From Blastocatellia bacterium UBA7656 (GTDB taxonomy: Bacteria > Acidobacteriota > Blastocatellia > UBA7656), in NCBI GenBank assembly GCA_002483445.1, contig DLHY01000007.1, forward strand, positions 39,737 to 103,736: DNA of 64,000 nt. Reading direction: 5' to 3'. Numbering within the stretch: the stretch's first letter is position 1; the number at the start of each line of letters is the position of its first letter. Shown one piece after another: positions 32,676-42,164 of this stretch. The position numbers were made by a program, and so were the translations under genes. The notes beneath the pieces were generated by a model. The model ran no database searches and was not told the DNA's origin. It was given only the letters and a program-made list of their open reading frames with translations.

Positions 32676-34184
32676 TTATTTATCGGCAGCCGCTTCCACC
32701 TCGGCCAGCATTCGCTGTCGCGCCTCTCTTGTAAGGAGCCTGCCTCTGACGATCACCGAGTCGATTTTTTTGGTGTTGTGAATATCGACGAGAGGGTTGG
32801 CGTCGAGCAGCACCAGATCGGCGATCTTGCCTTTTTCTATCGTGCCGAGCGAATCACTCAGTCCGAGATAACGGGCAGGATTGAGAGTCGCTGTCTGCAA
32901 AGCTTCCATAGGCGACAGCCCCGCTTCGACAAACAGAGCCAACTCGTCGTGAAGGCTGAAACCGGGGAAGCAATACGGGACGGCGGGCGCATCCGTGCCT
33001 GTGAGAAACCGCACCCCGGCGCGGTGCATCTCGCCGACGATTTTCAAAAAGGTCGGAAAGGCTCTCTTCGCCGCAGCGATCTCTTCGGCGGTAAGAGCCT
33101 TGCTGAACTCGCTGTTTTTCGGATTCCATTCTTCGCGCAGTGCGCGCGGGATGTATCGCAGCCTCGCGTCATTCAAAAACGATTCGTCATTGATGAAGGC
33201 ATTTACCCTCAACGTCACCAGAGTCGGGTCATGCCAGGTGTCATTTTTGACAAATCGTTGCGCGAGAGCTATGCATTTCTCGCGGTCGTAAGTTTCGAGC
33301 GCGCGCGTCTCCGTCACCGTCAGGTCACGGATGGCGGTCGAGTTGTCCTCTTTCAACAAACCCGCGGTCAGCGCCTTTTGCAATGCCTCCTGATCGGTTG
33401 AACAGGAGACCGCAACATCAGTGAGATGCTCTATGCTCCGCTGGCCAGCGTCAGAAGCTTCGGCGGCAGTTACCGTAGCTGGCACGTGTCCGGCAAAGGG
33501 GATGCCCTGTTTTTTCGCTTCATCGGCGATGGCGAAATAGGCTTCGCGGGGGAGCAGGTCATAGACTTTGACGAAATCCGCGCCGCGTCGTTTGAGACTG
33601 ATGACGGCTTGTCTTCCTTCTTCGGCATTCGAGACGGCGATAGAGCCTGCGAAGGCGGGCTTGGGGCCATCGACTAACGGGCCTGCAAGAAACATTCGCG
33701 GGGCGATTACGGCTCCGACCCCGATGGCTTTGCGCCATTGTTGCTGCGCTTCCAATGGGCCGAAGGTATCGCGCAAGCCCGTCACCCCATTGACAAGATA
33801 GAGATGGAGCGCGAAGAGCGGAAAGAACTGACGCGAGTTGAGGTGCGGGTGCGCGTGCATATCCCATAGTCCGGGAATGAGGTATTTGCCTGCGGCTTTG
33901 ATGACCTGCGCGCCTCGCGGAATGCGGACGCTATCGGCTTTGCCAATTGCCGTGATGCGCTCGCCCGTGATGACGACGGTCATTTCAGATTTGGCAGGCG
34001 CGCCTGTCGCATCAATCACAGTGACGCGCGTAAAGGCGAGAGGCGCGCTTTGGTTGTCGCTTCGCGGCTGCGCCGCAGCGAGTGCGGGCAGCAGCAAGAG
34101 CAGCAACGATGAGAGCAGTTTTCTTCGTATTTCCTGCATAACCGGATCATTACTTCTGCTCGAAAAAAGCCGATGTATATGCAT
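32676..34184 (-). CDS. Secreted amidohydrolase
   Basis: The 502-aa reading starts at 34184 (AAGGAATTCAATT before ATG); an ATG at 34139 would give the signal peptide MQEIRRKLLSSLLLLLLPAL directly. Amidohydrolase motifs are intact: LWDMHAHPHLNS (HxH), FAGHVPATVTAAEASDAG, SIEHLTDVAVS, and TGTDAPAVPYCFPGF with the metal-ligand Asp. The end LVLLDANPLVDIHNTKKID is the usual closure of the composite beta domain. It is a paralogue of the lipoprotein enzyme downstream, and the pair probably acts on related extracytoplasmic substrates that sequence does not specify. Confidence 0.88.
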   Translation of the reverse strand: MHIHRLFSSRSNDPVMQEIRRKLLSSLLLLLLPALAAAQPRSDNQSAPLAFTRVTVIDATGAPAKSEMTVVITGERITAIGKADSVRIPRGAQVIKAAGKYLIPGLWDMHAHPHLNSRQFFPLFALHLYLVNGVTGLRDTFGPLEAQQQWRKAIGVGAVIAPRMFLAGPLVDGPKPAFAGSIAVSNAEEGRQAVISLKRRGADFVKVYDLLPREAYFAIADEAKKQGIPFAGHVPATVTAAEASDAGQRSIEHLTDVAVSCSTDQEALQKALTAGLLKEDNSTAIRDLTVTETRALETYDREKCIALAQRFVKNDTWHDPTLVTLRVNAFINDESFLNDARLRYIPRALREEWNPKNSEFSKALTAEEIAAAKRAFPTFLKIVGEMHRAGVRFLTGTDAPAVPYCFPGFSLHDELALFVEAGLSPMEALQTATLNPARYLGLSDSLGTIEKGKIADLVLLDANPLVDIHNTKKIDSVIVRGRLLTREARQRMLAEVEAAADK

Positions 34185-34195
34185 AATTGAATTCC

Positions 34196-34763
34196 TTAAA
34201 ACGACACCCTCACCGGATCAGGATTATCTGCGCGCAGAACCGATTGTTGTTGAAAAGCCTGTTTGTACGCCTCGCGGATTTGCTCGATCCTCGCGCTGCT
34301 TTCCGCCTGCGTCTCCACAGGGTAGAGGAGGATCAACAACCTGGATTTTTCTTTGATGATCTCGCCGCTTGAGTCGCGGAACTGCCCGCTTCCCATAAGG
34401 ACGGTCAATCCGTCAGGGAAGCGCGGCGTGATTTCTTTATTGAGAAACTTTTTCCACTCTTTGTTAGTCACTTCACTGCCATCAGGGTCATTTTTTTGCG
34501 AGTGGACATCGCTTTCACATCTGCCCGGCGGCAGTTGGGTTATTAAATAAGGAACCGTCCGCGCCCGAAACCGTTTCGCGCGTGAGATTCGTAGAAATCT
34601 CTTTGACCCTTATTGCTGCGTCGGCAATCACTCCGCCTTGCTCATCACTGATGCTGCCGACGATACTTCCACTGGTGGCTCCTGACTGCGCTTGCGCTGA
34701 GAAGCGCGAAAAAGGGATGATGATCAGAAAGAAACTTAATAAAATTGCTGTGACTTTATTCAT
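34196..34763 (-). pseudogene. Composite relic: TonB-receptor N-terminus joined to a DUF3574 tail
   Basis: From an ATG at 34763 the minus strand has a signal peptide (MNKVTAILLSFFLIIIPFSR) and a carboxypeptidase-regulatory-like domain (SGSIVGSISDEQGGVIADAA, NLTRETVSGADGS), as at the start of acidobacterial TonB-dependent receptors. A frameshift follows; the homologous sequence continues as YLITQLPPGRCESDV in the next frame. That frame runs without a stop into DPDGSEVTNKEWKKFLNKEI and ITPRFPDGLTVLMGSGQFRD, a DUF3574 domain. So a deletion joined two unrelated genes. A GTG at 34471 could still express the DUF3574 part (91 aa), but the domain lacks its N-terminus. Confidence 0.6.
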
Positions 34764-34926
34764 TAGACCTGACTTTCTCCAATTCTTTGAAATCAAGGCG
34801 TCTCGAATCCGGCCCGGCGCTGCAACCGGATTCCTATATGCGCTACGGGTGGGCAATCGCGCATTGGTTTTTTGAATTCCCTCTTATTTTTTTCGCATTA
34901 TTCTCGCAGGGCGAGTTGGGTGTGTT

Positions 34927-36888
34927 ATGAGCAGACAAACAAAGCAGTTTTATGAGTTCGGCAATTTTCGCGTCGATGTCTCGGAACGCCTCCTGTGGCG
35001 CGACGAGGAGAAAGTTCCTCTCACTTCCAAAGTGTTCGACCTCCTTATGGCGTTTCTGGAAAACAGCCATCGTACCGTGGAAAAAGGGGAGCTATGCAGG
35101 CGTGTCTGGCCTGAGAGCAAAGTCGTCGATGACGCCAACCTCTCGCGCAACATCTTCATTCTGAGAAAAGCCATCAGCGATGGCGATAACGGCAGGCGGT
35201 TGATAGAAACTGTCCCGCGACGAGGTTATCGCTTCCTGGCTGAGGTCAGGGAACTATATGAGGAGCGCAACCGCACCTCACTCGAAGAGGAATCCGGTTT
35301 ATCGCCGGTCGTCAAGGTTGAAGAATTTACGGAAACAGTTGATTCGCCCGATCAGCAATCGACTGAGGCTCTTTCCCAAATTCCGCACTCTCTCTTCAGT
35401 GTCAAACGTATCGCCATCGCGGCGGCATCGCTTCTGGTCGTGTTGCTGGCCGCGCTGCTTTATTTCCTGATCGCAGGGAGGGCGAGACCGACTTCGCTCT
35501 CGCAGGTCAGATCGATAGCGGTGATTCCGTTCAAATCGCTGAATGCGTACCCGGCGGATGATTATCTGGGGCTTGCTCTGGCTGACGCGCTGATAACCCG
35601 TATGGGCAGCATACGTCAGGTGGTCGTTCGACCGACGAGTTCAGTCAGGAGGTTCGCATCAGAAGACGGGGACACGGCGGCAATTGGGCGGGCGTTGAAA
35701 GTCGACGGAGTGCTTGAAGGGAGCATACAAAAATCCGATGATCGAATCCGAATAACCGTTCAGCTTATAAGCTCGGCGGATGGCAGCCATCTATGGGCGG
35801 ACAAATTCGATGTGATTTCCGCCAACGCCCTGTCGCTCGAAGACCATGTGGCGGAAGAACTGACCGGAGCTTTGACGCTGAAGTTGTCCGGCGATGAGGC
35901 GAAGCGACTGGCAGAACACCAAACGGAAAATGTCGAAGCCTATAAGCTTTATCTGAAAGGGCGCTACTACTGGAACCGCAGAGACGGCGAGGGGTTCAAA
36001 AAAGGAATCGAGTGTTTTCAACAGGCTATAGACCTCGACCCCGGCTACGCCCTGGTTTACGCGGGGCTTGCCGATTGCTACAATCAACTGGGCAATTATC
36101 AGATAGAGAAACCTGAAGACGCTTTTCCGAAAGCTCGCGCCGCAGTCGCCAAAGCCCTGGAGTTGGATGAAGACCTGGCCGAAGCTCACACATCGCTCGC
36201 CTTCGGTCTTTTATACTACGACTGGAATTACCCGGCGGCTGAAGCGGAATTCAAGCGCGCTATCGAGATCAACCCCAACTATTCGACGGCGCATCACTGG
36301 TACAGCATTTATTTATCTCTTGCAGGTCGATTCGATGAGAGCCTCGCTCAACTTCGTCGCGCGAATGAACTGGACCCGCTTTCGCTCATCATCAACATGC
36401 GGGAAGGCAGCCTCTATTATCATGCTCGTCGTTATGATGAAGCCATCGCGCGATTGGAAAAGGCGCTTGAGATGAACTCGAATTTCGCCCCTGCGCTCAG
36501 TTATCTGTGCATGGCTTACACGGAAAAGGGAATGTACGAGCAGGCCATAGAGGGGTACAGGAAAATGAGCGAGGGGCCGGGAGGAGAGTATATGCTTTCA
36601 GGGCTGGCGCACGTTTATGCGAGGGCGGGGAGAAGAAAAGAAGCCCGTAAAACTATCGCTCGCCTGAAAGAGCTATCACAGAGTGTGCGCATCTCTCCGA
36701 TCTATTGGGCGATTGCTTATGTAGCGATTGGCGATGATGACGAAACTATGAAGTGGATGGAAAGGGCTTATGAAGAGAGAGAAAGCTGGATGCTTTATCT
36801 GAATATCGATCCGAGGTTCGACCCGCTACGCTCAGACCCCCGATTCAGGAGCCTGATCGAGCGGGTTGGTTTGCCTCAGAACAGATGA
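34927..36888 (+). CDS. Membrane-anchored winged-helix regulator with FlgO-like and TPR domains
   Basis: The 653-aa protein has an OmpR-type winged helix at residues 10-105 (FGNFRVDVSERLLWR, KVFDLLMAFLENSHRTVEKG, LSRNIFILRKAISDG, VPRRGYRFLAEV), a TM helix at about 160-180 (IAIAAASLLVVLLAALLYFL), a TolB/FlgO-like domain (SIAVIPFKSLNAYPADDYLG, DGVLEGSIQKSDDRIRITVQ) and about seven TPRs (AYKLYLKGRYYWNRRDGEGF, AEAEFKRAIEINPNYSTAHH, EAIARLEKALEMNSNFAPAL). The DNA-binding end would be cytoplasmic and the TPR part periplasmic. This architecture is common in Acidobacteriota. Targets are unknown. No ribosome site is obvious (a short leader with GTGTGTT). Confidence 0.88.
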   Translation: MSRQTKQFYEFGNFRVDVSERLLWRDEEKVPLTSKVFDLLMAFLENSHRTVEKGELCRRVWPESKVVDDANLSRNIFILRKAISDGDNGRRLIETVPRRGYRFLAEVRELYEERNRTSLEEESGLSPVVKVEEFTETVDSPDQQSTEALSQIPHSLFSVKRIAIAAASLLVVLLAALLYFLIAGRARPTSLSQVRSIAVIPFKSLNAYPADDYLGLALADALITRMGSIRQVVVRPTSSVRRFASEDGDTAAIGRALKVDGVLEGSIQKSDDRIRITVQLISSADGSHLWADKFDVISANALSLEDHVAEELTGALTLKLSGDEAKRLAEHQTENVEAYKLYLKGRYYWNRRDGEGFKKGIECFQQAIDLDPGYALVYAGLADCYNQLGNYQIEKPEDAFPKARAAVAKALELDEDLAEAHTSLAFGLLYYDWNYPAAEAEFKRAIEINPNYSTAHHWYSIYLSLAGRFDESLAQLRRANELDPLSLIINMREGSLYYHARRYDEAIARLEKALEMNSNFAPALSYLCMAYTEKGMYEQAIEGYRKMSEGPGGEYMLSGLAHVYARAGRRKEARKTIARLKELSQSVRISPIYWAIAYVAIGDDDETMKWMERAYEERESWMLYLNIDPRFDPLRSDPRFRSLIERVGLPQNR

Positions 36889-36920
36889 AGACGGCGGATG
36901 GGGCGCGACGCAAAGAAAAA

Positions 36921-36945
36921 GGTCGGAGCCTGTGAGACTCCGACC
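36921..36945 (-). terminator. Rho-independent terminator for the DUF4394 gene
   Basis: In the minus direction GGTCGGAG and CTCCGACC pair over 8 bp with a 9-nt loop and are followed by TTTTTCTTT. It lies 48 nt past the stop of the DUF4394 gene between convergent genes. Confidence 0.75.
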
Positions 36946-36992
36946 ACTCATTCTGCTCGCTCCAAAGCGAGACAGAGCGTTCTCGTTATAGC

Positions 36993-38600
36993 TTATTTCA
37001 CAGCGATGCCGCAGATGATCTCTCCTCCGCCTATCGCTCCCACCTGAACGACCGAGGCGTTTGACAGATTGACTCTGTAAAGCCGCGATACTGTGTCGCC
37101 CGGAAGCGTCACAGCGATCAGCCCTATGGGATCGCAGCGATAAATATCGAAGCCGAGTTTGCCCGTGACATCGAGAGTCGCTCCCGTCGCTTGATCCGTC
37201 AGTGTCCCTACCGTGTTGAGAGTTCCGTTGTTGGGCGGATTCTGTATGGCCAGAATGTTCAGCGAGTGGTCTATGTCGTAGAGGGTCGTCGAGGTCGCGC
37301 CCGCGAAGTTGTTGGTATAGGCGGCGGCGGCGACATTCGGGTTGACTCCCGCGTTGCGATCCGCTGGTGAAAGGTTGAAAGCCAGCGTTCCATCCACCCC
37401 GGCAAGAGAGCCGTCATTGGGAACGATTCGGAAGTTGTGATCGAAATCGTTGACTATCCTCAAACGATCCACCACCGGGTTGAAGTCGAACCCGTAAAAA
37501 GCCGTCGCGACGAACACGTTGCCGAATGGCGATGAGGTGACGAGGCGGGTAGCTCTGCCCGTGCGCTCATCTATGGTGTAAAGGTTGGCGAAATTGCTCA
37601 AAGCATAAAGCACGCCGTTGGCAGGACGGAAATCGATGCCGAGCAGCCTCTCGCCGCGTCTCAATCCAGTGACCGTCACGATGCCGGTTACGACGCCGGG
37701 AGTGAGGCTGTCGAAGATGACGAGGCGGTTCGTTTGCGTCAGGGCGTAAACGGTCTGCTGTCGATTGAAGGAAATCGCCAGACCCGCGATGGGCTGGCCG
37801 CCGCCGATCGTGCCGACTACTGTCGCCGCTCCCGTGTTGAGATTGATCATCGCAAGGCTCGAAGCCGCGCCTCCGGGAGCAGTGAGCGAGGCGAAAGCCC
37901 TCGCGCTGGTCGAGGAGATGTCGAAGCCCACCAGGTCGCCCGTGTCGAAACCGAGGCTGCCCACAGTGTTGAGAGTCCCGTCGTTGGGCGGATTCTGTAT
38001 GACCAGAATATCGAGATTCGAATCTATGCCGTAGAGCGTGGTCGCTGGCGAGAGGTCGAAATTATTCGTGTAGGCCGAGCCTGTTATTCTCGGCGTGGCT
38101 GCGTTATTAGGATCAAGAGCGGCATAAGTCAGTTGGCCGTCTGTGGTCGTGTTGCCGACGGCAGCCGTCACGTCGATGCGAAGATTCTGTTGAGCGTCGC
38201 TCACTATGCGCAATCTGTCGGCCCTCGGATTGAAGTCGAATCCGAACGAGACGCCGTTGAGCGGAGTCGAAAGCGTTATGACTGGCGTCGTGGCTCCCGT
38301 CGAGGGATTGATCGTCACCACGCGGTTTTGACTGGTCGTCCCGTAGAGTTGACGGTCTCTGGGACGGATATCGATCCCTACGAGAGTTTCCCCCTGCTGT
38401 AGTCCGGTTATGGCGACTGAACTCGCCAGCGTTTGAGGCGTTTCGCTGTTGAAGCTCACGAGCCTCTGATTGAGAGTGAGCGCGAATATGGTTTCGCCGC
38501 AGACGTTGTTCGGCGTAGGAGCCTGCGCGCTCAGGCGGGGAGCGAAAAATACGCTCGATATCAATAGCGACAATGCAAGAAATGCACTTGTTTTTCTCAT
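36993..38600 (-). CDS. Secreted protein with two DUF4394 domains
   Basis: The 535-aa protein starts after AGAGGAAGGATTAGCA and has a signal peptide (MRKTSAFLALSLLISSVFFA). Two tandem copies of DUF4394 follow, about 40-285 and 290-535. Each has FALTLNQRLVSFNSETPQTL or YALTQTNRLVIFDSLTPGVV, a GFDFNPRADRLRIVSD / GFDFNPVVDRLRIVND strand, and an AYTNNF..TTLY.ID..L.IL.IQNPPN motif. The fold is a beta-propeller-like repeat by appearance; no enzymatic residues are apparent. The duplicated halves pair conserved motifs, so the repeat arose by domain duplication. It is probably exported; the partner is unknown. Confidence 0.9.
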   Translation of the reverse strand: MRKTSAFLALSLLISSVFFAPRLSAQAPTPNNVCGETIFALTLNQRLVSFNSETPQTLASSVAITGLQQGETLVGIDIRPRDRQLYGTTSQNRVVTINPSTGATTPVITLSTPLNGVSFGFDFNPRADRLRIVSDAQQNLRIDVTAAVGNTTTDGQLTYAALDPNNAATPRITGSAYTNNFDLSPATTLYGIDSNLDILVIQNPPNDGTLNTVGSLGFDTGDLVGFDISSTSARAFASLTAPGGAASSLAMINLNTGAATVVGTIGGGQPIAGLAISFNRQQTVYALTQTNRLVIFDSLTPGVVTGIVTVTGLRRGERLLGIDFRPANGVLYALSNFANLYTIDERTGRATRLVTSSPFGNVFVATAFYGFDFNPVVDRLRIVNDFDHNFRIVPNDGSLAGVDGTLAFNLSPADRNAGVNPNVAAAAYTNNFAGATSTTLYDIDHSLNILAIQNPPNNGTLNTVGTLTDQATGATLDVTGKLGFDIYRCDPIGLIAVTLPGDTVSRLYRVNLSNASVVQVGAIGGGEIICGIAVK

Positions 38601-39135
38601 TGCTAATCCTTCCTCTGAAAAAAAACCCTGAAGTTAAAATGTGTGGCGCAGTATTGAAAACACTACTCCTCTTTCACAAACTCTGATCGAGAGCCTGCGT
38701 CTTTGAAATGTCTTCAGATTCTTCGCCTGTACCGCTCTTCTGAAATCGGGTTATCGAACAGGGTCGGGTTCCTGTTCAGGAGTTCTGCTCTTTTTAATGC
38801 GATGTTGAGCCGTGAAATGTTTGTTGTTCAAAATCGATGATGAGTTTTTTATCTTCCCCACGCCTCTTTTCGCAGAGTGAGCAGGCAGAACTTTCCCTTT
38901 TCACAAACGTGATAATCCATTCTTCAGTCGAGGGTAGATGAAAAGCAGGCCCACCAGCGATTGCTTTCCGATTTTGTACTACGCTCTCACCATAGCCTTT
39001 TGGATTCATCCGCCCGCTTATTTTTTTCTCGCGTCATGCATGCGAGTCGATGAGATAACTCCCCCTCAGTTGATGAGCGACGCGGCCCGCCTTGTCGCTA
39101 AAACTTTTCGAATGTTAGTGTGAGGAGTCTCTGAG
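38601..39135. other. Intergenic region without a convincing gene
   Basis: A 71-codon minus-strand reading (38794-39009, MNPKGYGESVVQNRKAIAGG) has no recognisable motif and a weak ribosome site. Its AT-richer composition differs from neighbours. No RNA gene is recognised. The modular repeat follows at 39136. Confidence 0.4.
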
Positions 39136-39204
39136 GTACAACAGGCTGCCAGCCTGTTGATATCCTGAAAGTGCGAAAATCGAGGCAACGCAGCCTGCTG
39201 TACA
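39136..39204 (+). repeat. Modular double-hairpin repeat, copy 6 (alternative arms)
   Basis: GTACAACAGGCTGCCAGCCTG, then linker GAAAGTGCGAAAATCGAGG, then a degenerate second arm GCAGCCTGCTGTAC. It ends 26 nt before the start at 39231 in the usual orientation. Confidence 0.8.
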
Positions 39205-39230
39205 TCTTTTGAGGAGCGGGAGGAAAACGG

Positions 39231-39977
39231 ATGATAATCACGATGGGGTATGCAGATATTCCGGTCGGCGGCAGTCAGATGAGAACCCTCATCGCGAAGC
39301 CGAAACCTGCGGGCAGGTATCCCGGCATTCTCTGCTACTCGGATATCTTTCAACTGACCGGGCCGATGATAAGAGCCTCGGCGAGGCTCGCAGGCTATGG
39401 CTATGTCGTGGCCGCGCCGGAAATCTATCATCGCATCGAGCCGCCTGACTCGCCCATTCCATTCGACGACGAGGGGCGCGAGCGCGGACTTGCCAATGCT
39501 GCAAAAACCGCCGTTGCCGAATTCGACGCCGATTGTCGGGCCGCGCTCGATTATCTCGCTGCGCATCCGACAGTCGCCGGGGGAAAACTCGGCGCAGCAG
39601 GCTTCTGCATAGGCGGTCATCTGTCGTTTCGCGCCGCGCTGCAAAAAGACGTGAAAGCTACGGTCTGTTTTTACGGAACGGGGATTCACAACGGCAGACT
39701 CGGCAAAGACGCCGATGCCGGTTCTCTCGAAAGAGCGCATGAGATTCAAGGCGAGTTGTTGCTCGTATGGGGCGAACTCGATCCGCACATACCCCCGGAC
39801 GGTCGCGCGAAAATAGAAGTGGCTCTCGCTGAGAGCGGCGTCAATTTTTCGCAGCGGCTCTATGGGGCTGAACATGCTTTCATGCGCGATGAAGGGCCGC
39901 GATACGATTCGGAAGCGACCGATCAGGCATTCGGCGAGATGATCGCTTTTTACAGGCGCGTCTTCTCGTCTGATTAA
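39231..39977 (+). CDS. Dienelactone hydrolase family protein
   Basis: The 248-aa cytoplasmic protein starts after GAGGAGCGGGAGGAAAACGG. It has the cysteine-type DLH triad: nucleophile C in AAGFCIGGHLSFRAAL, D in LVWGELDPHIPPDG, and H in YGAEHAFMRDEG. The family hydrolyses lactones such as dienelactone in chlorocatechol breakdown, but many members act on other esters. No aromatic-degradation genes are near, so the substrate is open. A modular repeat is its upstream neighbour. It is convergent with the next gene, 19 nt away. Confidence 0.92.
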   Translation: MIITMGYADIPVGGSQMRTLIAKPKPAGRYPGILCYSDIFQLTGPMIRASARLAGYGYVVAAPEIYHRIEPPDSPIPFDDEGRERGLANAAKTAVAEFDADCRAALDYLAAHPTVAGGKLGAAGFCIGGHLSFRAALQKDVKATVCFYGTGIHNGRLGKDADAGSLERAHEIQGELLLVWGELDPHIPPDGRAKIEVALAESGVNFSQRLYGAEHAFMRDEGPRYDSEATDQAFGEMIAFYRRVFSSD

Positions 39978-39996
39978 CCGACGATGCGCGCGCCCG

Positions 39997-41886
39997 TCAG
40001 CGGCAGGCGCAGGCATTGTTGGTCGTTGCGCTGTCGGTAATCTGAAAAGTCCTTCCCTGCCATGTGACCGATGCGCTTCCTTTGCTCTTGCAGTTGTTGA
40101 ATGTGGCTCTCACGTCGCGGTCAGACCGCGCATCCTTGAGCGAAATCACGCAGCCCTTCTTTTTCACTTTCACTCTTCCTGTACCGCTCAACGTAGAGCC
40201 TGCGCCGCAAGCGGTGAAGCGATAATCGCCGGTAGTCGAACTGATCAGCAACACATCTCCGCTTGTGTCATCCTGCAAGCACACATCGAATGACGAAACC
40301 ATGATCGTGACCGTTGCCGCGTTGCTCTGCGCCGAGTTGTCGTTTGCCATGTAGGTGAAGCCGTCCGCGCCGGTAAAACCGCTGTCGGGTCTATAGGAGA
40401 AAGAGCCGTCGGCGTTCAGAGTCAGACTTCCGCGCGAAGGGCCGCTTATGAGGCGAGCAGTCAGCGAGTCGCTATCAGAGTCGGTGTCGTTGGCAAGCAC
40501 GCCCGGCGCGTTGACTGTGAGCGTCGCTCCTTCGCTCACAGAGTAGCTGTCAGGCGCGGCCAAAGGCGGAGTATTCGTCCGTTCGTTCCTGAGATCGATC
40601 AGGTAAACGTCGCCGCGTCCGAGTTCCTGTCCGCCGCCGCACCCGATGCGTCCGGTTTCTCGCCCCCAGTCAGAGGCGAATATCACATATCGCCCGTCGC
40701 GCGAGATGCTGGCTCGCGGCTGCACCCAGTAGCCGCAACTCGTCGAGCGATGATGGGCCAGCCTCAGCACCGTGCCGTCGGTGCGCTGAAGGAATAGCTC
40801 CGCTTCAAACGGCCCCCAGCCATTCGCGGGATCGCTGCCCGCCGTCACCAGGCACTCGCCGCGAGGCCCGCGACACGAGATATGCTCGCCATTGCCCCAA
40901 TCGATGAGTTGAACATAAACGGGCGGCGTGACGCTGGCCGTCCCCGGAAATCTTCGCACCCCAATCGAGGCCCGCCCGCTCGGGTGATACAACTCGAAGG
41001 TCATGAAAAACTCAGTCGCGCCATCCGCTTCGACTCCCATATCGCCATGCTGATGTCCGTCATAGACCCGACCTATGAAAGCGCCTGTCCTCAGATCGAG
41101 AGTCTCAAGCCCGCTGCATCGCTGCGTTCCGTCGCGCTTCCACTGCACGACGAGGTATCTGCCGAGCGGAGAGATGCCCACCCAGTCCGGCTCGACCTGC
41201 CCCCATTGCGGATCGGGAGGACACTGACTGGAGTAAAGAAAAGACAAAGGCAATTCGGCCCCGAGCGCGCGGTTTTCCAGATCGAGCGCGAAGATGATTC
41301 TCTCGCCATCATTGCGTCTGGCCATGCCTGCAATCCAGCGACCATCATCGGAAAGCTCATCGAAGGATTGATTTCCGAATATGCGCTCATACCTGGCGGG
41401 GAAAGTGAAAATGGTGGAAGTGGTCTGAGTATCGATGTCGGTCAGTTGAACGCGCAGGGTGGTGTCTTCGTTGCTGTCGAAATGAACTATCTTGTGAGCG
41501 AGCGTAGGATGCCATCGCGGAGCGTTCCACCCGGAAGTGTCGAGTCCTTCGACTTTGCTCAGGTCATTGATTCGTCTGACCGCGTACCCGTCGCGCTCGA
41601 TGAGGAGCAGATAGAAGTTATCTGAAGAGAAAGCCTGAAGCTGGGAATAGACGTGAGTGGCGAAGCTGCCGCTGTCGCTTGCACTGGTCACGCGGCGCAG
41701 AGTCGAGCCGAAGACCGGATCGAGAAAAGTCGCCCCCGCAGACTGAAGAGGGACAGAAGCCGGATTAAGGATGCGAGCCGGATCGGTTATTCCAACGCTC
41801 TGGGTGCGAGCAGAAAGCGCCGCGCCGAAAAGCAGCAGGCACAAAACGCACAGCAACGCAGGGCGATGATTTTTTGAAGCTCTCAC
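39997..41886 (-). CDS. Secreted TolB-like propeller protein with a cadherin-like domain
   Basis: A GTG at 41886 with GGAGG 8 nt upstream is the start chosen, giving 629 aa with a signal peptide (SKNHRPALLCVLCLLLFGAA). Residues about 50-430 hold propeller-like blades (RRVTSASDSGSFATHVYSQL, LSDDGRWIAGMARR, PRASISRDGRYVIFASDWGR). Residues about 440-540 are a cadherin-like/VCBS tandem-type domain (DSYSVSEGATLTVNAPGVLA, NDTDSDSDSLTARLISGPSR, ADGFTYMANDNSAQS). The last 90 residues are a small cysteine-containing domain (CLQDDTSGDVLLI, CKSKGSASVTWQGRTF). A structural or binding role is likely; nothing catalytic is seen. Confidence 0.82.
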   Translation of the reverse strand: MRASKNHRPALLCVLCLLLFGAALSARTQSVGITDPARILNPASVPLQSAGATFLDPVFGSTLRRVTSASDSGSFATHVYSQLQAFSSDNFYLLLIERDGYAVRRINDLSKVEGLDTSGWNAPRWHPTLAHKIVHFDSNEDTTLRVQLTDIDTQTTSTIFTFPARYERIFGNQSFDELSDDGRWIAGMARRNDGERIIFALDLENRALGAELPLSFLYSSQCPPDPQWGQVEPDWVGISPLGRYLVVQWKRDGTQRCSGLETLDLRTGAFIGRVYDGHQHGDMGVEADGATEFFMTFELYHPSGRASIGVRRFPGTASVTPPVYVQLIDWGNGEHISCRGPRGECLVTAGSDPANGWGPFEAELFLQRTDGTVLRLAHHRSTSCGYWVQPRASISRDGRYVIFASDWGRETGRIGCGGGQELGRGDVYLIDLRNERTNTPPLAAPDSYSVSEGATLTVNAPGVLANDTDSDSDSLTARLISGPSRGSLTLNADGSFSYRPDSGFTGADGFTYMANDNSAQSNAATVTIMVSSFDVCLQDDTSGDVLLISSTTGDYRFTACGAGSTLSGTGRVKVKKKGCVISLKDARSDRDVRATFNNCKSKGSASVTWQGRTFQITDSATTNNACACR

Positions 41887-42014
41887 AGCCCTTCCTCCGA
41901 TCCTCAGCATACCGCCGACTGAGAAAAGTTCAAGCCCTTTTATTGGCTTGCTGATCGGAGAGAAAGTCCCGACACGACTGACCTACTGCTCGGATTATGA
42001 TCCCGATCCCGGTC

Positions 42015-42164
42015 ATGGTAGGCTCATCCCTGCGGGTTCTTCAAAGAGCTACGGCAAAAGTCGGGGGAATAGTCGAGGATTTCAACCTGAGCTTTCGGAT
42101 CACGCCCAAGGGATTGCGCTTCGACAAATCACTAAACTGCATAAATCGAGGTGATAAAAAGTGA
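42015..42164 (+). CDS. Possible small protein, 49 aa
   Basis: An ATG at 42015 opens MVGSSLRVLQRATAKVGGIV and ends at a TGA that overlaps the GTG start of the next gene by 3 bases (GTGA junction). The overlap and frame-coupled spacing favour a real coding segment, perhaps the tail of a degraded gene. There is no clear ribosome site and no family is recognised. The rest of the 41887-42014 gap has nothing obvious. Confidence 0.3.
   Translation: MVGSSLRVLQRATAKVGGIVEDFNLSFRITPKGLRFDKSLNCINRGDKK

Noticed and set aside
38794..39009. 71-codon minus-strand reading as a gene
   Set aside because: No motif, weak ribosome site, isolated; kept only as a note in the intergenic entry.
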